The notes under the pieces are model-generated. The model did not search any database and was not told where the DNA came from. It saw only the letters and a list, made by a program, of their open reading frames with translations. The position numbers and the translations under genes are program-made. This document shows, one piece after another, positions 52,051-61,118 of a stretch of DNA of 64,000 nucleotides (positions are counted from its first letter, which is position 1; each line of letters starts with the position of its first letter). The DNA is from Kribbella steppae (GTDB lineage: Bacteria > Actinomycetota > Actinomycetes > Propionibacteriales > Kribbellaceae), in contig NZ_SLWN01000021.1 in NCBI RefSeq assembly GCF_004342025.1, positions 1 to 64,000 on the forward strand, given 5' to 3'.

Positions 52051-52860
52051 TCAGGTCAGAAAGGATTGCTCGACCAGCCGCCGCGCCTTGTGCAGCAGCA
52101 GCGCCAGCCGGTCAGGTCCGAGGGCACCCACGTCGTCCACGATCGCCAGCGCCACCGGATGCGGCTCGGGAGTGATCAGCGGAATCGCCCCACTCGTGCG
52201 CCCCTCCACGACCCAGTCCGCCATGATGAGTACGTCGTCGGCGACCGTGGCGCGCGCCTTCGCGAGCAGGCCTTCCTCGGTCGGCGGAACGATCTCGGGA
52301 CGACCGCCCCAGCCGTTCCGTTGCCGCGCCACCCGCAGAATGTGCAGCGCCTCCTCGTCGGGCAGGTCGACCAGAAGCCGAAGACCGGGCGCGGAAACGT
52401 TGATCGGGAAGGCACCGCTCCAGAAAGCGAGCGGCTCCGACCCGCTGGTCTGTCGCAGCAGATAGAGCAACTCGTCCCGCCACAACATGCACATCGTCAT
52501 GGTGATGTTGCCGTGCTCGGCGGTGAGCTGCTCGAACGCGGCACGAGGCCGCTTGATCAACGGCAGACGCGTGGTCGCCGACCCCAGTGCGAGCACACCG
52601 TAGTCCGGCGCGAACCGGCCCTGATGCTTGCGGACGTAGCCCACCTCGCCGAGGGTCGCGAGGATCCGGGAGGCCGAGCTCTGATGGATCCCGATCCGGC
52701 GGGCGATCTCCGTGGCCGTCATCGGCTCGCCCTCGTCGACGAGCATCCGCAGGATGTGCAGACCCCGGGCCAGAGCCTGATTGCTGGCGCTCCCCGGAGG
52801 ATTGCGCTCAGAACCCGCTTCGATCGGCACCGCTGCCGCGTCGCTCCTGAAATCGGTCAC
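52051..52860 (-). CDS. IclR-family transcriptional regulator
   Basis: The 269-residue protein has a winged helix-turn-helix (LARGLHILRMLVDEGEPMTA, then TEIARRIGIHQSSASRILAT) and the IclR effector domain (APGLRLLVDLPDEEALHILR). GTG 52860 overlaps the stop of the FAD oxidoreductase gene (GTGA), so it is cotranscribed. It lies 70 bp before the binding-protein gene and probably controls the whole unit in response to a sugar-derived acid. Confidence 0.92.
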   Translation of the reverse strand: MTDFRSDAAAVPIEAGSERNPPGSASNQALARGLHILRMLVDEGEPMTATEIARRIGIHQSSASRILATLGEVGYVRKHQGRFAPDYGVLALGSATTRLPLIKRPRAAFEQLTAEHGNITMTMCMLWRDELLYLLRQTSGSEPLAFWSGAFPINVSAPGLRLLVDLPDEEALHILRVARQRNGWGGRPEIVPPTEEGLLAKARATVADDVLIMADWVVEGRTSGAIPLITPEPHPVALAIVDDVGALGPDRLALLLHKARRLVEQSFLT

Positions 52861-55256
52861 GGCCGAGCACCCCCTTCGTGACGAAGAATCCGGGTGTCCG
52901 GGTCCGAATAGCAGCGGACGGAGAAGATCGCGGCCGGCGCGGCGCCGTTCATCGCATCCACCTCGACGGTGAGCTCATCGGTGCTGACCACGTCGTCGAG
53001 CACCAGGGTCCAGCGGCTCTGGTGATGGTCGCGTACCTCGGCCAGGACCTGTTCACCCCACCGGACCCGGAAGTCCCGGACGCAGTGCGGCATCGCGTCC
53101 TCCGGCTGGCCGTAGAGGACCGATTCCATCGCGTGGTCGAAGTCGGTGTCGAACGCGAGCTCGATCCGGCCGATGCGGACTGCCTCGTCCCAGCGCACGG
53201 ACAGGCTCGGGCGTCGGTCGTCGAACTCGGCGATCCAGGCGTTGGTCGCGGACGTCGGGCGGTCGACGCCGTTCGAGACGGCCGCCGGGTCGCCGAGCAG
53301 GACCGGTGGATCGAGAGTCAGCGCGAGGTTTCGCCCCTCGGGGCGCCGGACCGGGGCCCAGAACTCGAAACCGGGGCATCCGGTGTCGGGGTTCTCGGGC
53401 TGGTCGCCGCGGTGGCGCAGCGGTACGAGGCCGGTGACAACCTGGTCGGAGACGCGTACCCGCACCTGATCGTTGGCGAGCAGGCAGAGGATGACGTATC
53501 CCGCCTCTGCCTGGTGGGCGTCGAAGTCGACCTTGATCAGCTGGTCGTCTCCCTGGTTCAGGCTGATCTTCCTCCGGGAGAGCACGCGATCCGGCGTGAA
53601 GTCGTCTGGGCGCCTGCCCTGGCGGAGCTCCACCTGCAAGGTGGTCGGCTCGGACACGTCGAGGCGCAGGCCGAACTGGGGCACCGGGCCGGCGGGCAGT
53701 GGGAGCAGCTGACCGCGGTCCTCTGCCAGCGGTACGGCGGATCCGTCGACCGGCAACGATCCGAGTGCGAGTGCCGAACTCGCCGACACGTGCCCACGCC
53801 GTACCAAGTCGTCGCTGTCGCTGAGCGCGTGCTGGGGGATGTGTTGCCCCAGGCGCAGGAGCTCACGCTGCAGCTCGGCCATCGCTGCCGGTTCGAGGAG
53901 GTCGGCCGGTCGGCGGCTGTCACGCACGCACAGGGCGGCGGCGACGGCAACAGCTTGTGCGCAGTACGCCGAGGTGCCCATCACGCGGGTGGATCCGAAG
54001 GCGACGTGGCTGGCGCTCATTACCCTGCCGGCCAGGAACAAGTTGTCCACGTCCCGGCTGGCCAGGCAGCGATACGGGATCTGGTAGGTCCCGCGGCTGT
54101 GCAGCTGGTTGCAGCCGGGCTTCTCGCTGAAGACCCCGTCGGCTGGATGCAGGTCGATCGACCAGCCGCCGTAGGCAACGGCGTCGGGATGCTGGGTCTG
54201 GTCGAACACGTCGTCCTGACGGAGCATGTAGAGGCCCTCGAACCGTCGGCTCTCCCGCTTGCCGGGGATGGTCCCGACCCACTCCAGCGTCAGGTTCTCG
54301 GCCTCGGGGAACTCTCCGGAGTTCTTCAGGTGGTTCCAGACGCCGTACACCACCTGCCACAGACGCCACTTGATCGTCTCGGTCTCGTGGACGGTATCGA
54401 GGCGTCCGCCCCACTCGATCCACCAGAGCCGGCAGCCGTCCTCACTGGTGTTGAAGTTGCGCGCCCGCGGGATCGATGTGAGGTCGGACAGCGCGAACGC
54501 CGGCGGGGTGAACCGCACCGGGTGACCGACATCCTTGCTGTAGAAGTAGATCGAGTGGCCGAGGAGATGGCCGTAGTCGTCGGACGGCGCGAATTTCTCG
54601 CCGAACTCCGAGCTCGACTCGGCGCCCATCCGGAACGCCGCACCGGCCAGGAAGGCCAGCGCGCCGTCACCACTGGAGTCCAGGAACAGGCTTCCGCCGA
54701 TGTCGTACGTGGTCGAGTTCTGGCTGCAGAACGCCGAGACACGATGGATCCGGCGGCCGTCGGCCATCTCCACATCGGTCAGAGCCGTGTTCAGCAGCAG
54801 CGTGAGGTTCGGCTCGGCGACCGACTTCTCCAGCAGGACGGTGTCGAAGATGAGCGGGTTGCCGTCCGGGTTGCGGTAGGTGTTCTCGACCAGGATCTCG
54901 TCCACGACACCGCCCTCGCGGGCCCAGCGGTTGTTGTTGCTCATGTGCGCCGTGGCTCCGAGGACCCACAGCCGCACCTCGGACGACGAGTTGCCGCCGA
55001 GCACCGGCCGATCGTGGACAAGAACCACTCGGACACCCGCACGAGCCGCGGTGATCGCGGCGCAGGTGCCCGCCAGGCCGCCGCCGACGATCACCAGGTC
55101 GGCGTCGCGGCGTTCGCTCCGGAAAGAACGCCGATCCTCGGCCGGGGCGACGAGCAGTCTCCGTCGGTTCGAGGTGACCGTTGACGCCTCAGGGCCAGAA
55201 AGCTGTCGACCACTCGTGTCACGCATTGCAGGACCATAACCATGCGCCTGACGCAT
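52857..55256 (-). CDS. FAD-dependent oxidoreductase (PF12831 type) with C-terminal binding domain
   Basis: The 799-residue protein has the FAD motif DLVIVGGGLAGTCAAITAAR at about residues 53-72. PVLGGNSSSEVRLWVLGATA, GSLFLDSSGDGALAFLAGA, and FLAGRVMSASHVAFGSTRVM follow, typical of the FAD_oxidored family found with sugar and polysaccharide operons. The last 220 residues look like a galactose-binding-like beta domain (RWDEAVRIGRIELAFDTDFD). No signal peptide is seen. ATG 55256 lies inside an operator-like dyad; ATG 55226 is an alternative. It probably oxidises a sugar or alditol. The exact substrate cannot be read. Confidence 0.88.
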   Translation of the reverse strand: MRQAHGYGPAMRDTSGRQLSGPEASTVTSNRRRLLVAPAEDRRSFRSERRDADLVIVGGGLAGTCAAITAARAGVRVVLVHDRPVLGGNSSSEVRLWVLGATAHMSNNNRWAREGGVVDEILVENTYRNPDGNPLIFDTVLLEKSVAEPNLTLLLNTALTDVEMADGRRIHRVSAFCSQNSTTYDIGGSLFLDSSGDGALAFLAGAAFRMGAESSSEFGEKFAPSDDYGHLLGHSIYFYSKDVGHPVRFTPPAFALSDLTSIPRARNFNTSEDGCRLWWIEWGGRLDTVHETETIKWRLWQVVYGVWNHLKNSGEFPEAENLTLEWVGTIPGKRESRRFEGLYMLRQDDVFDQTQHPDAVAYGGWSIDLHPADGVFSEKPGCNQLHSRGTYQIPYRCLASRDVDNLFLAGRVMSASHVAFGSTRVMGTSAYCAQAVAVAAALCVRDSRRPADLLEPAAMAELQRELLRLGQHIPQHALSDSDDLVRRGHVSASSALALGSLPVDGSAVPLAEDRGQLLPLPAGPVPQFGLRLDVSEPTTLQVELRQGRRPDDFTPDRVLSRRKISLNQGDDQLIKVDFDAHQAEAGYVILCLLANDQVRVRVSDQVVTGLVPLRHRGDQPENPDTGCPGFEFWAPVRRPEGRNLALTLDPPVLLGDPAAVSNGVDRPTSATNAWIAEFDDRRPSLSVRWDEAVRIGRIELAFDTDFDHAMESVLYGQPEDAMPHCVRDFRVRWGEQVLAEVRDHHQSRWTLVLDDVVSTDELTVEVDAMNGAAPAAIFSVRCYSDPDTRILRHEGGARP

Positions 55257-55257
55257 G
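55241..55257. promoter_or_regulatory. Operator-like dyad at the FAD oxidoreductase start
   Basis: CATGCG (55241-55246) and CGCATG (55252-55257) form a 17-bp dyad with a 5-bp centre. It covers the proposed ATG. It may be the IclR site, or the true start may be the ATG at 55226. Confidence 0.4.
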
Positions 55258-55568
55258 ACAAGACGTCAGCTTGCACTTTGTACGGCGAGTTGGTTGAACC
55301 TCCTCACCGACCGGCGGTGTAATTAGTGTAATCATTATTTGCAGCTGACATAAGATCTGTTGTCGGCGTGGCCCCGATCAGGAAAGCCTCGCCGTGACCC
55401 TCGGCAGGGCTGGGGTCGAATCGTTCGTCGGAACGCTTGTCCTGCCTCTGAGTAAGTAGCGCGACGGATCCAGATCAGACTCGGCATGCTGAAGGTGCCC
55501 CTTGACGTCCGAGCCTGGCCGTGGTCGTGCCGCGCTAGCTCAGGCCCGCGTTGATGGTAGGGACGGTC
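55257..55568. promoter_or_regulatory. Upstream region of the FAD/IclR/ABC operon with AT-rich patch
   Basis: The 312-bp region has no gene. It includes an AT-rich patch at about 55318-55360 with TGTAATTAGTGTAATCATTA, which contains two TGTAAT copies and the palindrome TAATCATTA. This is striking in a 70% GC region and probably marks the promoter or an operator. On the minus strand GAGGAGG (near 55298) resembles a ribosome site but has no start codon at the right distance. Confidence 0.45.
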
Positions 55569-55847
55569 CTAGCAGCTGGGGTCGGCGATGGCTTTCCATG
55601 AGCTGCTCGCATCGCAGGTGAGTGCGTAGACATTGTTCACCCAGACCCGATACTCGCCGGTGACTCCGTTTGTGTTGACGGTCGCGCCGGCCCGACCCGC
55701 GGAGTCGAAGGTGAAGGATTCCAGCCTTGTGATTGAGCTGTGATCGAGTGGTCGGAATTCAAGGCTGCCTGTGGCTCCGGCGTATGAGACGTACCCGTTC
55801 CACTTCGACGCGTAGCGGGTTGCCCGGTGGACGATGAGTGGCAGCAC
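55569..55847 (-). pseudogene. Secreted-protein C-terminal fragment
   Basis: The frame reads NGYVSYAGATGSLEFRPLDH, then LESFTFDSAGRAGATVNTNG and VTGEYRVWVNNVYALTCDAS. It looks like the last beta domain of a secreted actinobacterial protein. No signal sequence or N-terminal domain precedes it. Family not recognised. Confidence 0.4.
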
Positions 55848-56259
55848 GTGGGCCGCGAAGGTCAGCGCCGCTGGCTTCTCGTCGGTCCGGGCGATGGCCC
55901 TGATCAGTCAGACCTCGACGTACGACACGGTCCTGGCCACGACTCGCGGTGGCGCTCTGTATTCCGTTCATGTGCCGACGGCCGGTGGGTTCAAGCCGGG
56001 GGTGAAGCTGGTGCGGGCGGCGGGGAGCCGGTGGGAGAAGCCCATCAACCTGGTCGCGGAGCGCTGCGGCCAGTACGGCACCTTGCTGGTCGGCATCGAC
56101 CGCAACGGCCAGAACGCCGAGATGTTCGCGATCGGCCATGTGAACGGCACGGCGACCGTCATCAACGAACTCCACTGGGTCGACGCCGAGTTCGCTGACC
56201 CGGCCTACTTCCGGATGACCGGCCGCCCGGACCTGACCCCGCCACTCAACGGCGAGTAG
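55834..56259 (+). pseudogene. Beta-propeller-like secreted protein, C-terminal fragment
   Basis: The frame reads DTVLATTRGGALYSVHVPTA, then LVRAAGSRWEKPINLVAERC and TLLVGIDRNGQNAEMFAIGH. The repeated blades (strand - GxLY/xIDRxG - strand) suggest a tachylectin-like propeller. The start of the gene is missing; the first 30 residues overlap the fragment on the other strand and do not match the fold. Confidence 0.45.
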
Positions 56260-56806
56260 CCGGAAACGGCCTCTCGGCGCACCACGCGCCGAGCGGCCGT
56301 CGTGCTTTCAGCCCAGTCATCGACTGGGATGCTGGGAGTGCTGGTTCGCGCTGCGGCTTGGCCGAGGCGGACGAGGTCGCTGCGGAGAGACTCGGTGCGG
56401 TCGTGGTTGTTCGGGGGAGGAGGACGGTGATCATCAGTTCGAGGATCTTCCAGATACGGGTCATCTCGAAGGATTGCCGGACTCTGGTCGCGGATCCTTC
56501 CGGTTCGAGCTGAAGGCCCAGCGGGTGTAGTCGGTCGGGCTGATCGTTTCGTACCGGTAGCGATGCTGTGCATCGAGCTCGAGCACGCGGCACGGCCGCG
56601 ACCAGCGGACCCAGCGGACGCGGCTGCGCCCGATGAATCGGGCGCCGACGGCCGGCTCCGTGACACCGTTCAGCCAGTTGCCGGATCGGCATTCGCTGCG
56701 CCACTCGGCGATCCGGGTGGGATCGGTGAGGACCGACCAGATCGCCTCCGGGGTGGGTGGCCGGCAGCAACTCCTCCACCGTTGCCTCGAGCCGGATCCG
56801 CTTCAT
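56246..56806 (-). pseudogene. SRPBCC-family protein, multiple frameshifts
   Basis: ATG 56806 starts KRIRLEATVEELLPATHP. The next frame carries EAIWSVLTDPTRIAEWRSEC and ETISPTDYTRWAFS. The first frame resumes with EPEGSATRVRQSFEMTRIWK, and a third holds HDRTESLRSDLVRLGQAA. Together they form a START-like lipid-binding domain. At least three frameshifts make it non-functional. Its ATG overlaps the hemerythrin stop (ATGA). Confidence 0.65.
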
Positions 56807-57265
56807 CGGGAATTTTCGAGTGCGCGGGGTGGCAGTGCGGCGGCCGGTGTGCCGGACCAGAGGGCCTCGCGCCGCTTGGAGTACGGCCCGCCCAGCAGGT
56901 GGAGCAGCACGAATCGCGGTGCGGTGGCTAGCACGGTGACGACCCGTGTGCGGTCGTCGGCGGTTGCGTTGTCGAGGACCCAGTGGCCCTCCATTGCCGG
57001 GTGCATCAGGGGTTTGCCTCGGACGAACGCGCGATGCCCGAGGTCGCGCGCCACTCGTCGTACGACAGCAGTTGCGCGACGACCGGCATCATTTCCTGCT
57101 CCTCGCGCGCCAGGTGGGGGAGTAGCACGGCATGCAAACGGGCCAGGCGGTCGAGCAGATCGGAGGCCGGCACGGTCCCCGCGCCGAACGGTCCGCCAAC
57201 GTTCTCGATGTCCTGCATCGGCTCGGCGATGCTGCGGTGGTCGGCGTCCATCTGGTCGAGCAATA
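56803..57265 (-). pseudogene. Hemerythrin (HHE) domain protein, frameshifted and N-terminally replaced
   Basis: LLLDQMDADHRSIAEPMQDI and LDRLARLHAVLLPHLAREEQ, then EMMPVV, are the HHE iron-site helices. A second frame supplies MHPAMEGHWVLDNATADDRT and ends with PPRALENSR. One frameshift separates them. The first residues of the gene are replaced by an integrase fragment, with the join near 57265. Confidence 0.65.
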
Positions 57266-57640
57266 GCGGGACGGACGTGGTTGGTGAGGACGCGCCGGTA
57301 GGTGTCGAGAGAGCTGGGCGATCGCGTGCCGTCGGCCACGAGGCCTTCGAACCTTCGCTCCCACAGGTCGAGGAGGTGGTTGACCTTGTGCTTCGTACTG
57401 AGGTCGCCGGAGTGGTTGGTCTTGGCGCGGTTCTGAACTTGGTGAGCAGCGCGGTTCGGGCGGCGGTCTTGGTTGCGCCGGTCGCGGTGACGGCGCGGAC
57501 CTTGCCGTCGTGGTCGCGGAACCTGGCGTGGGCCAGATGCTTTGCCGTTCTTGGTGGTCTTCAGGGGCCTGGTGGAGATCTCGCCCCAGGTTCCGATGGG
57601 CAGCGGTGTCCTCGGCGTGTCTTGCCTCCAACCGATGTGA
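57266..57640 (-). pseudogene. Tyrosine integrase, N-terminal fragment with frameshifts
   Basis: LPIGTWGEISTRPLKTTKNG is in one frame, ARFRDHDGKVRAVTATGATK then TAARTALLTKF in the next. The first frame resumes with RAKTNHSGDLSTKHKVNHLL and RRVLTNHVRPA. This is the SAM-like arm- and core-binding start of actinobacterial integrative-element integrases. The catalytic domain is missing. It lies 200 bp from a tRNA-Lys attachment-site remnant. Confidence 0.65.
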
Positions 57641-57812
57641 GCGTTGCCTGTTCAACGCGTGGCCGGTGCGGAGGATCGGCGAGTCCGGACATGTTGCGCG
57701 CGCATGTGATGTGACGCACAGTCACGGCGAGATGAGGTCAGCACATCCGGTCGGCGAGCGAGACGTGCGGCTGAAAGCGTCGAATAAGAGGAGTCCTGTG
57801 AGCATGGAGAAA

Positions 57813-57836
57813 CCCAGGCCACCGCTGTGACCTGGG
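57813..57836 (-). terminator. Terminator of the tRNA-Lys remnant
   Basis: CCCAGG (57813-57818) and CCTGGG (57831-57836) pair, flanked by A- and T-runs (AAA...CTTTT). It lies 7 bp beyond the tRNA 3' end on the minus strand, where a tRNA terminator is expected. Confidence 0.6.
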
Positions 57837-57842
57837 CTTTTG

Positions 57843-57879
57843 TGCGCCGCCAGGGACTCGAACCCCGAACCCGCTGATT
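57843..57879 (-). other. tRNA-Lys(CTT) 3'-half remnant, probable att site
   Basis: On the minus strand AATCAGCGGGTTCGGGGTTC, then GAGTCCCTGGCGGCGCA, matches the anticodon 3' stem, variable loop, T-arm and acceptor 3' strand of actinobacterial tRNA-Lys(CTT). The T-arm (GGGTTCGAGTCCC core) and discriminator A are intact. The sequence to its 5' side (GCTGGA) does not continue the tRNA, so only the 3' half is present. This is the usual footprint of an element integrated into a tRNA gene. Confidence 0.7.
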
Positions 57880-57882
57880 TCC

Positions 57883-58496
57883 AGCTGGGGTTGATCGTTG
57901 TTTCTCGGTGATGCGCGAAAACTCTTACTGATAAGGGGTTTGCTAGTGACGGAGCGCTCGCTGGTTCTCATCGCTGCCCATTCTCTCGCGCTGATTGAGG
58001 TGCGTAATGAGGTGCGCTGAGAACTCACGCTGGCTGAGAGCACGCCAGGCTGAGACCCGGCGCCGTCGCTACCGATGGTGGTACGTGGTTGTTGTTGTGT
58101 ACGACGACCGAGTGACCGTGCATCTTGACGGGACCCATCGGATTTCGGGACGTTTCTGGCCCGATCAGCGCGGCCGATTCAATGGGGCTTGGGAAGGTCG
58201 TGCTGCTTGTTCTTGGGCAGGACTGTCTCTCAGCCCTTTACGGCTGTGCCCGTGGCGCTGATCTCGACCTATTCCCGCCCCGGTCCGACTTGTGCTCTGG
58301 TCAACCGTCGCTGTACAGGCACCTGGCCCATGAGCGCGGTGGAGATCGTTAAGGAAGCCGCGCTTTTCGTCGGGGCACTCGCCGGGATGGCTGTCGGCTA
58401 CTCAGCGGACGTAGCACCGGTCGCGAGTCTGGTCATTTGGTCAAGGTCGCCTTGGAGTCGCGGCAGCCCTCGGCGTGCCTTTGCGCTGGGAGTCAG
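57883..58496. other. Region between the att remnant and the GIY-YIG gene
   Basis: No complete gene is recognisable in these 614 bp. A plus frame from ATG 58330 encodes EIVKEAALFVGALAGMAVGY, a short hydrophobic segment, within 68 residues; its later part is low-complexity. I see no integrase catalytic domain or excisionase. Confidence 0.35.
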
Positions 58497-58585
58497 CTAT
58501 CGCCGCGCATGGCCAGCGCCGTTGCGCCGGCCATGACGAGGTCGAGCACCGGCGGATGCTCGCGTGGGAGCCTCGTCCCGAGGCT

Positions 58586-59753
58586 TCACCCATGCTGGGC
58601 GGACGACCTCCGGACCTCTGCCTGGTGAGGAGCGTGTTCGGGCGCCAGGCTGGTGAGTTGGTCCGGAGCGCGGCGGATCAGGTCTTCGACGTACCGGAGT
58701 AGGTTCAGTTCGCTGATGTCGGTGGTGCGTGCGGTCTCCGTGTGGCCGCCGTCCTTCATGTCGGCTGCGTCGAGGGCTCTGGGGGATACCTTTCCGGCGC
58801 ACCCACGCCTTGATCTGCCGCTCGGCTTCCCACGCGTCACCGGCGAGGTGAAAGTTCCAGCGTGCGAGCAGGAGCCAACCCTCAGAGCGGTGCTGTGCGA
58901 CTCGATACTCGAGGTTCGCGATGCCCCACTTGAGCGCTTGGTGCTGCTCGTGGATGACGACGTACAGATATCCCGGCAAGGTCGGATTGATGCCGCGCTT
59001 CGCGCATACGGCGCATCCGCCCTGTCCGCCCCTGAGGTTGTGCAGTCTGAGTCCCGGATCCAGGACGGTTTCGCAGGCGGCGCAGCGGGATTTCCGGGAG
59101 AAGTCAATGTTGCCCGGGTACGGAACCACCGGGATGAGACAGCACTCCCGCATGCGGGCCACGGCCTCGATCGGATCGAGTTGCAGAGCCTGCGAGATCT
59201 TGTCGGAGCGGCACAGCCAGCACTGGTGGCCCCGGCGGCGGACCTTGGCGTACGTCGGGCTTCCAAGGTGGTCGCATCGTTTGCAGCGGCTGAGCCATGG
59301 CTGCAGAGAGCCTGGGTAAGCAACCTGCGGGACGAAGTCCTCAGCGATCATCAAGCTCCGCGCAGCGTCCGGCGTGATATCGCGCCCACTGCAGCTGGTG
59401 CAGCCGCCGTAGCCCCGCTTGAGATGTGCGAGCTTCTTCTTCTTGATCGCGCCGCACTCGCCACACATGCAGGTCCAAGGCTTCCCTGCGCCGCGGTAGT
59501 CTTCGAGTGGCTCCCAGCCCCAGTGCACCATTGTGGCGACGGCCTCGGCCGCGTCGAGGCGACGCGCCTCGGCGATCTTTCGTGATCGACAGCGCCTGTT
59601 GCAGGCACCGGTGCCATTCTTGACCACGTCGTTGTAGCGCGGGCGACTCACCAAGCGACACGTCAGACACCGGCAGCGCCACGGCTTCCCTGTCCCCGGG
59701 AACGGCTCGGTCGGCCGCGTCCCCCGCGCCACCATCGCCTCGTCCCCCCGCAC
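58586..59753 (-). pseudogene. GIY-YIG nuclease-like protein with treble-clef zinc repeats, frameshifted
   Basis: From GTG 59753 the protein has four treble-clef-like zinc repeats, each with a PYPGxxxxWxCxCxxC-type block and a distal CxxC (for example CRCLTCRLVSRPRYNDVV, CMCGECGAIKKKKLAHLKRG, SRCKRCDHLGSPTYAKVRRR and CAACETVLDPGLRLHNLRGG). A GIY-YIG-like domain follows (LPGYLYVVIHEQHQALKWGI, then NLEYRVAQHRSEGW). At a C-run near 58780 the frame must shift by one base to reach DAADMKDGGHTETARTTDIS and ELNLLRYVEDL, which look like the true C-terminus. The N-terminus may have been cut by the adjacent ISL3 element. It is probably a DNA-acting mobile-element or defence protein; function unproven. 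Confidence 0.6.
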
Positions 59754-59811
59754 CCGATTGCCCCACCCATTGGCGCCGCGCACAGAGTAGAGCAAAGTAC
59801 CGGCCCGATTC

Positions 59812-61045
59812 CAGGCCCTGGCCGGCTGCGCCTCGTGTGCGGTGGTGGCGGTCGGGCACGGCCGTCGGGTCGTGCGGCTGCATGATGCGCCGTGTTTCGG
59901 GCGGCCGGTGCTGGTGCGGTGGCTCAAGCGGGTCTGGCGGTGCGCCGAGCAGTCCTGCCCGGTCTCGACCGAGGACCACACGTACGCAGCCAGCCGAGCC
60001 AAGCTCACGACCCGGGCAATCTCCTGGGCCACCGAGGCGGTGCGCCACGACGACACCACCGTTTCGGCGATCGCGCGTCATCTGGGGTGGACTGGCACAC
60101 CGCCTGGGCCGCGATCAAGACCGAGGCGACCCGTCGGGTGAACACCCCTGAGCGGCTCAAGGGGTGAAGACCCTGGGGGTGGACGAGCACATCTGGCGTC
60201 CCTCGATGCGCGCCACCAACAAGGCGATCACGATCATGGTCGACTGACCCGCGACGAGAACGGCTGCCTGCACGCTCGCCTGCTGGACGCGGTGGAGGGC
60301 CGCTCCGGCACCGTCTACGCCGACTGGCTCACCGGCGAAGGCTGGATCTGAAAGTGACCGTGGAGCACGCCGCCCTCGACCCGTTCCGCGGCTACGCCAA
60401 CGCGATCCGCGACGAACTGCCCGAGCGGTCGCGGTGCTGGACGCGTTCCACGTGGTCAAGCTCGGCACCGCCGTCCTCGACGAGGTACGGCGCCGGGTCC
60501 AGCAGGACACCCTCGGGCGGCGCGGACTGAAGAACGACCCGTTGTACCGGATCCGCCGCACCCTGATGACCGGCCTCGAACACCTCACCAACCAGCAGAA
60601 GGCCCGGCTCGACAAGTTCCTCCCGGCCGGCGACCCGAACGGCGAGGTCCACCTCGCCTGGCAAGTCTACCAACGACTCCGCGCGATCTACCACGCCACC
60701 TCCGCGCAGGCCGGACGCCGGCTCGCCGAACAGCTCCTCAAGGTCCTCCACACCTGCCCCATCCCCGAGATCGCCCGGCTCGGCCGGACCCTACGCCAGT
60801 GGCGCGAGCAGATCCTGGCCTACTTCACCACCGGCGGCGTCAACAACGGCGGCACCGAAGCCATCAACGAGGTCATCGAGAAAACCAGACGACTCGCACA
60901 CGGCCTCCGCAACTTCACCAACTACCGCCTACGCATCCTGCTCGCCGCCGACGGAATCCGCCCCTACCGACGAACACCTACCCACGCCTATTCCGCCGGA
61001 GCCCCTTTCATGGCTAATGACGCTCAGGCTGTGTTGGTGAAGTGA
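59812..61045 (+). mobile_element. ISL3-family transposase, degenerate
   Basis: The N-terminal zinc-binding part reads GCASCAVVAVGHGRRVVRLH and WLKRVWRCAEQSCP. The helix-turn-helix region, TLGVDEHIWRPSMRATNKAI with the first catalytic Asp, and the C-terminal LDAFHVVKLGTAVLDEVRRR and TTGGVNNGGTEAINEVIEKT follow in several frames. Only 60434-61045 is one long open frame. At least three frameshifts or stops make it inactive. I could not define terminal inverted repeats by eye. Confidence 0.75.
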
Positions 61046-61118
61046 AAGGTGCTCCTGATCAGCAACGATGTGGTTTGTCTAGGACCATGTCGTGCGGAGC
61101 CGACGAGCACCCTTCGAG

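Noticed and set aside
52878..55184. A 768-codon open frame on the plus strand opposite the FAD oxidoreductase
   Set aside because: It is the antisense shadow of a well-supported gene in high-GC DNA; its translation has no domain pattern and is rich in Arg, Val and Gly as expected of a shadow.
57089..57655. A 188-codon minus-strand open frame rich in Pro and Arg
   Set aside because: It is a shadow spanning the integrase and hemerythrin fragments; the meaningful residues lie in the other two minus frames.
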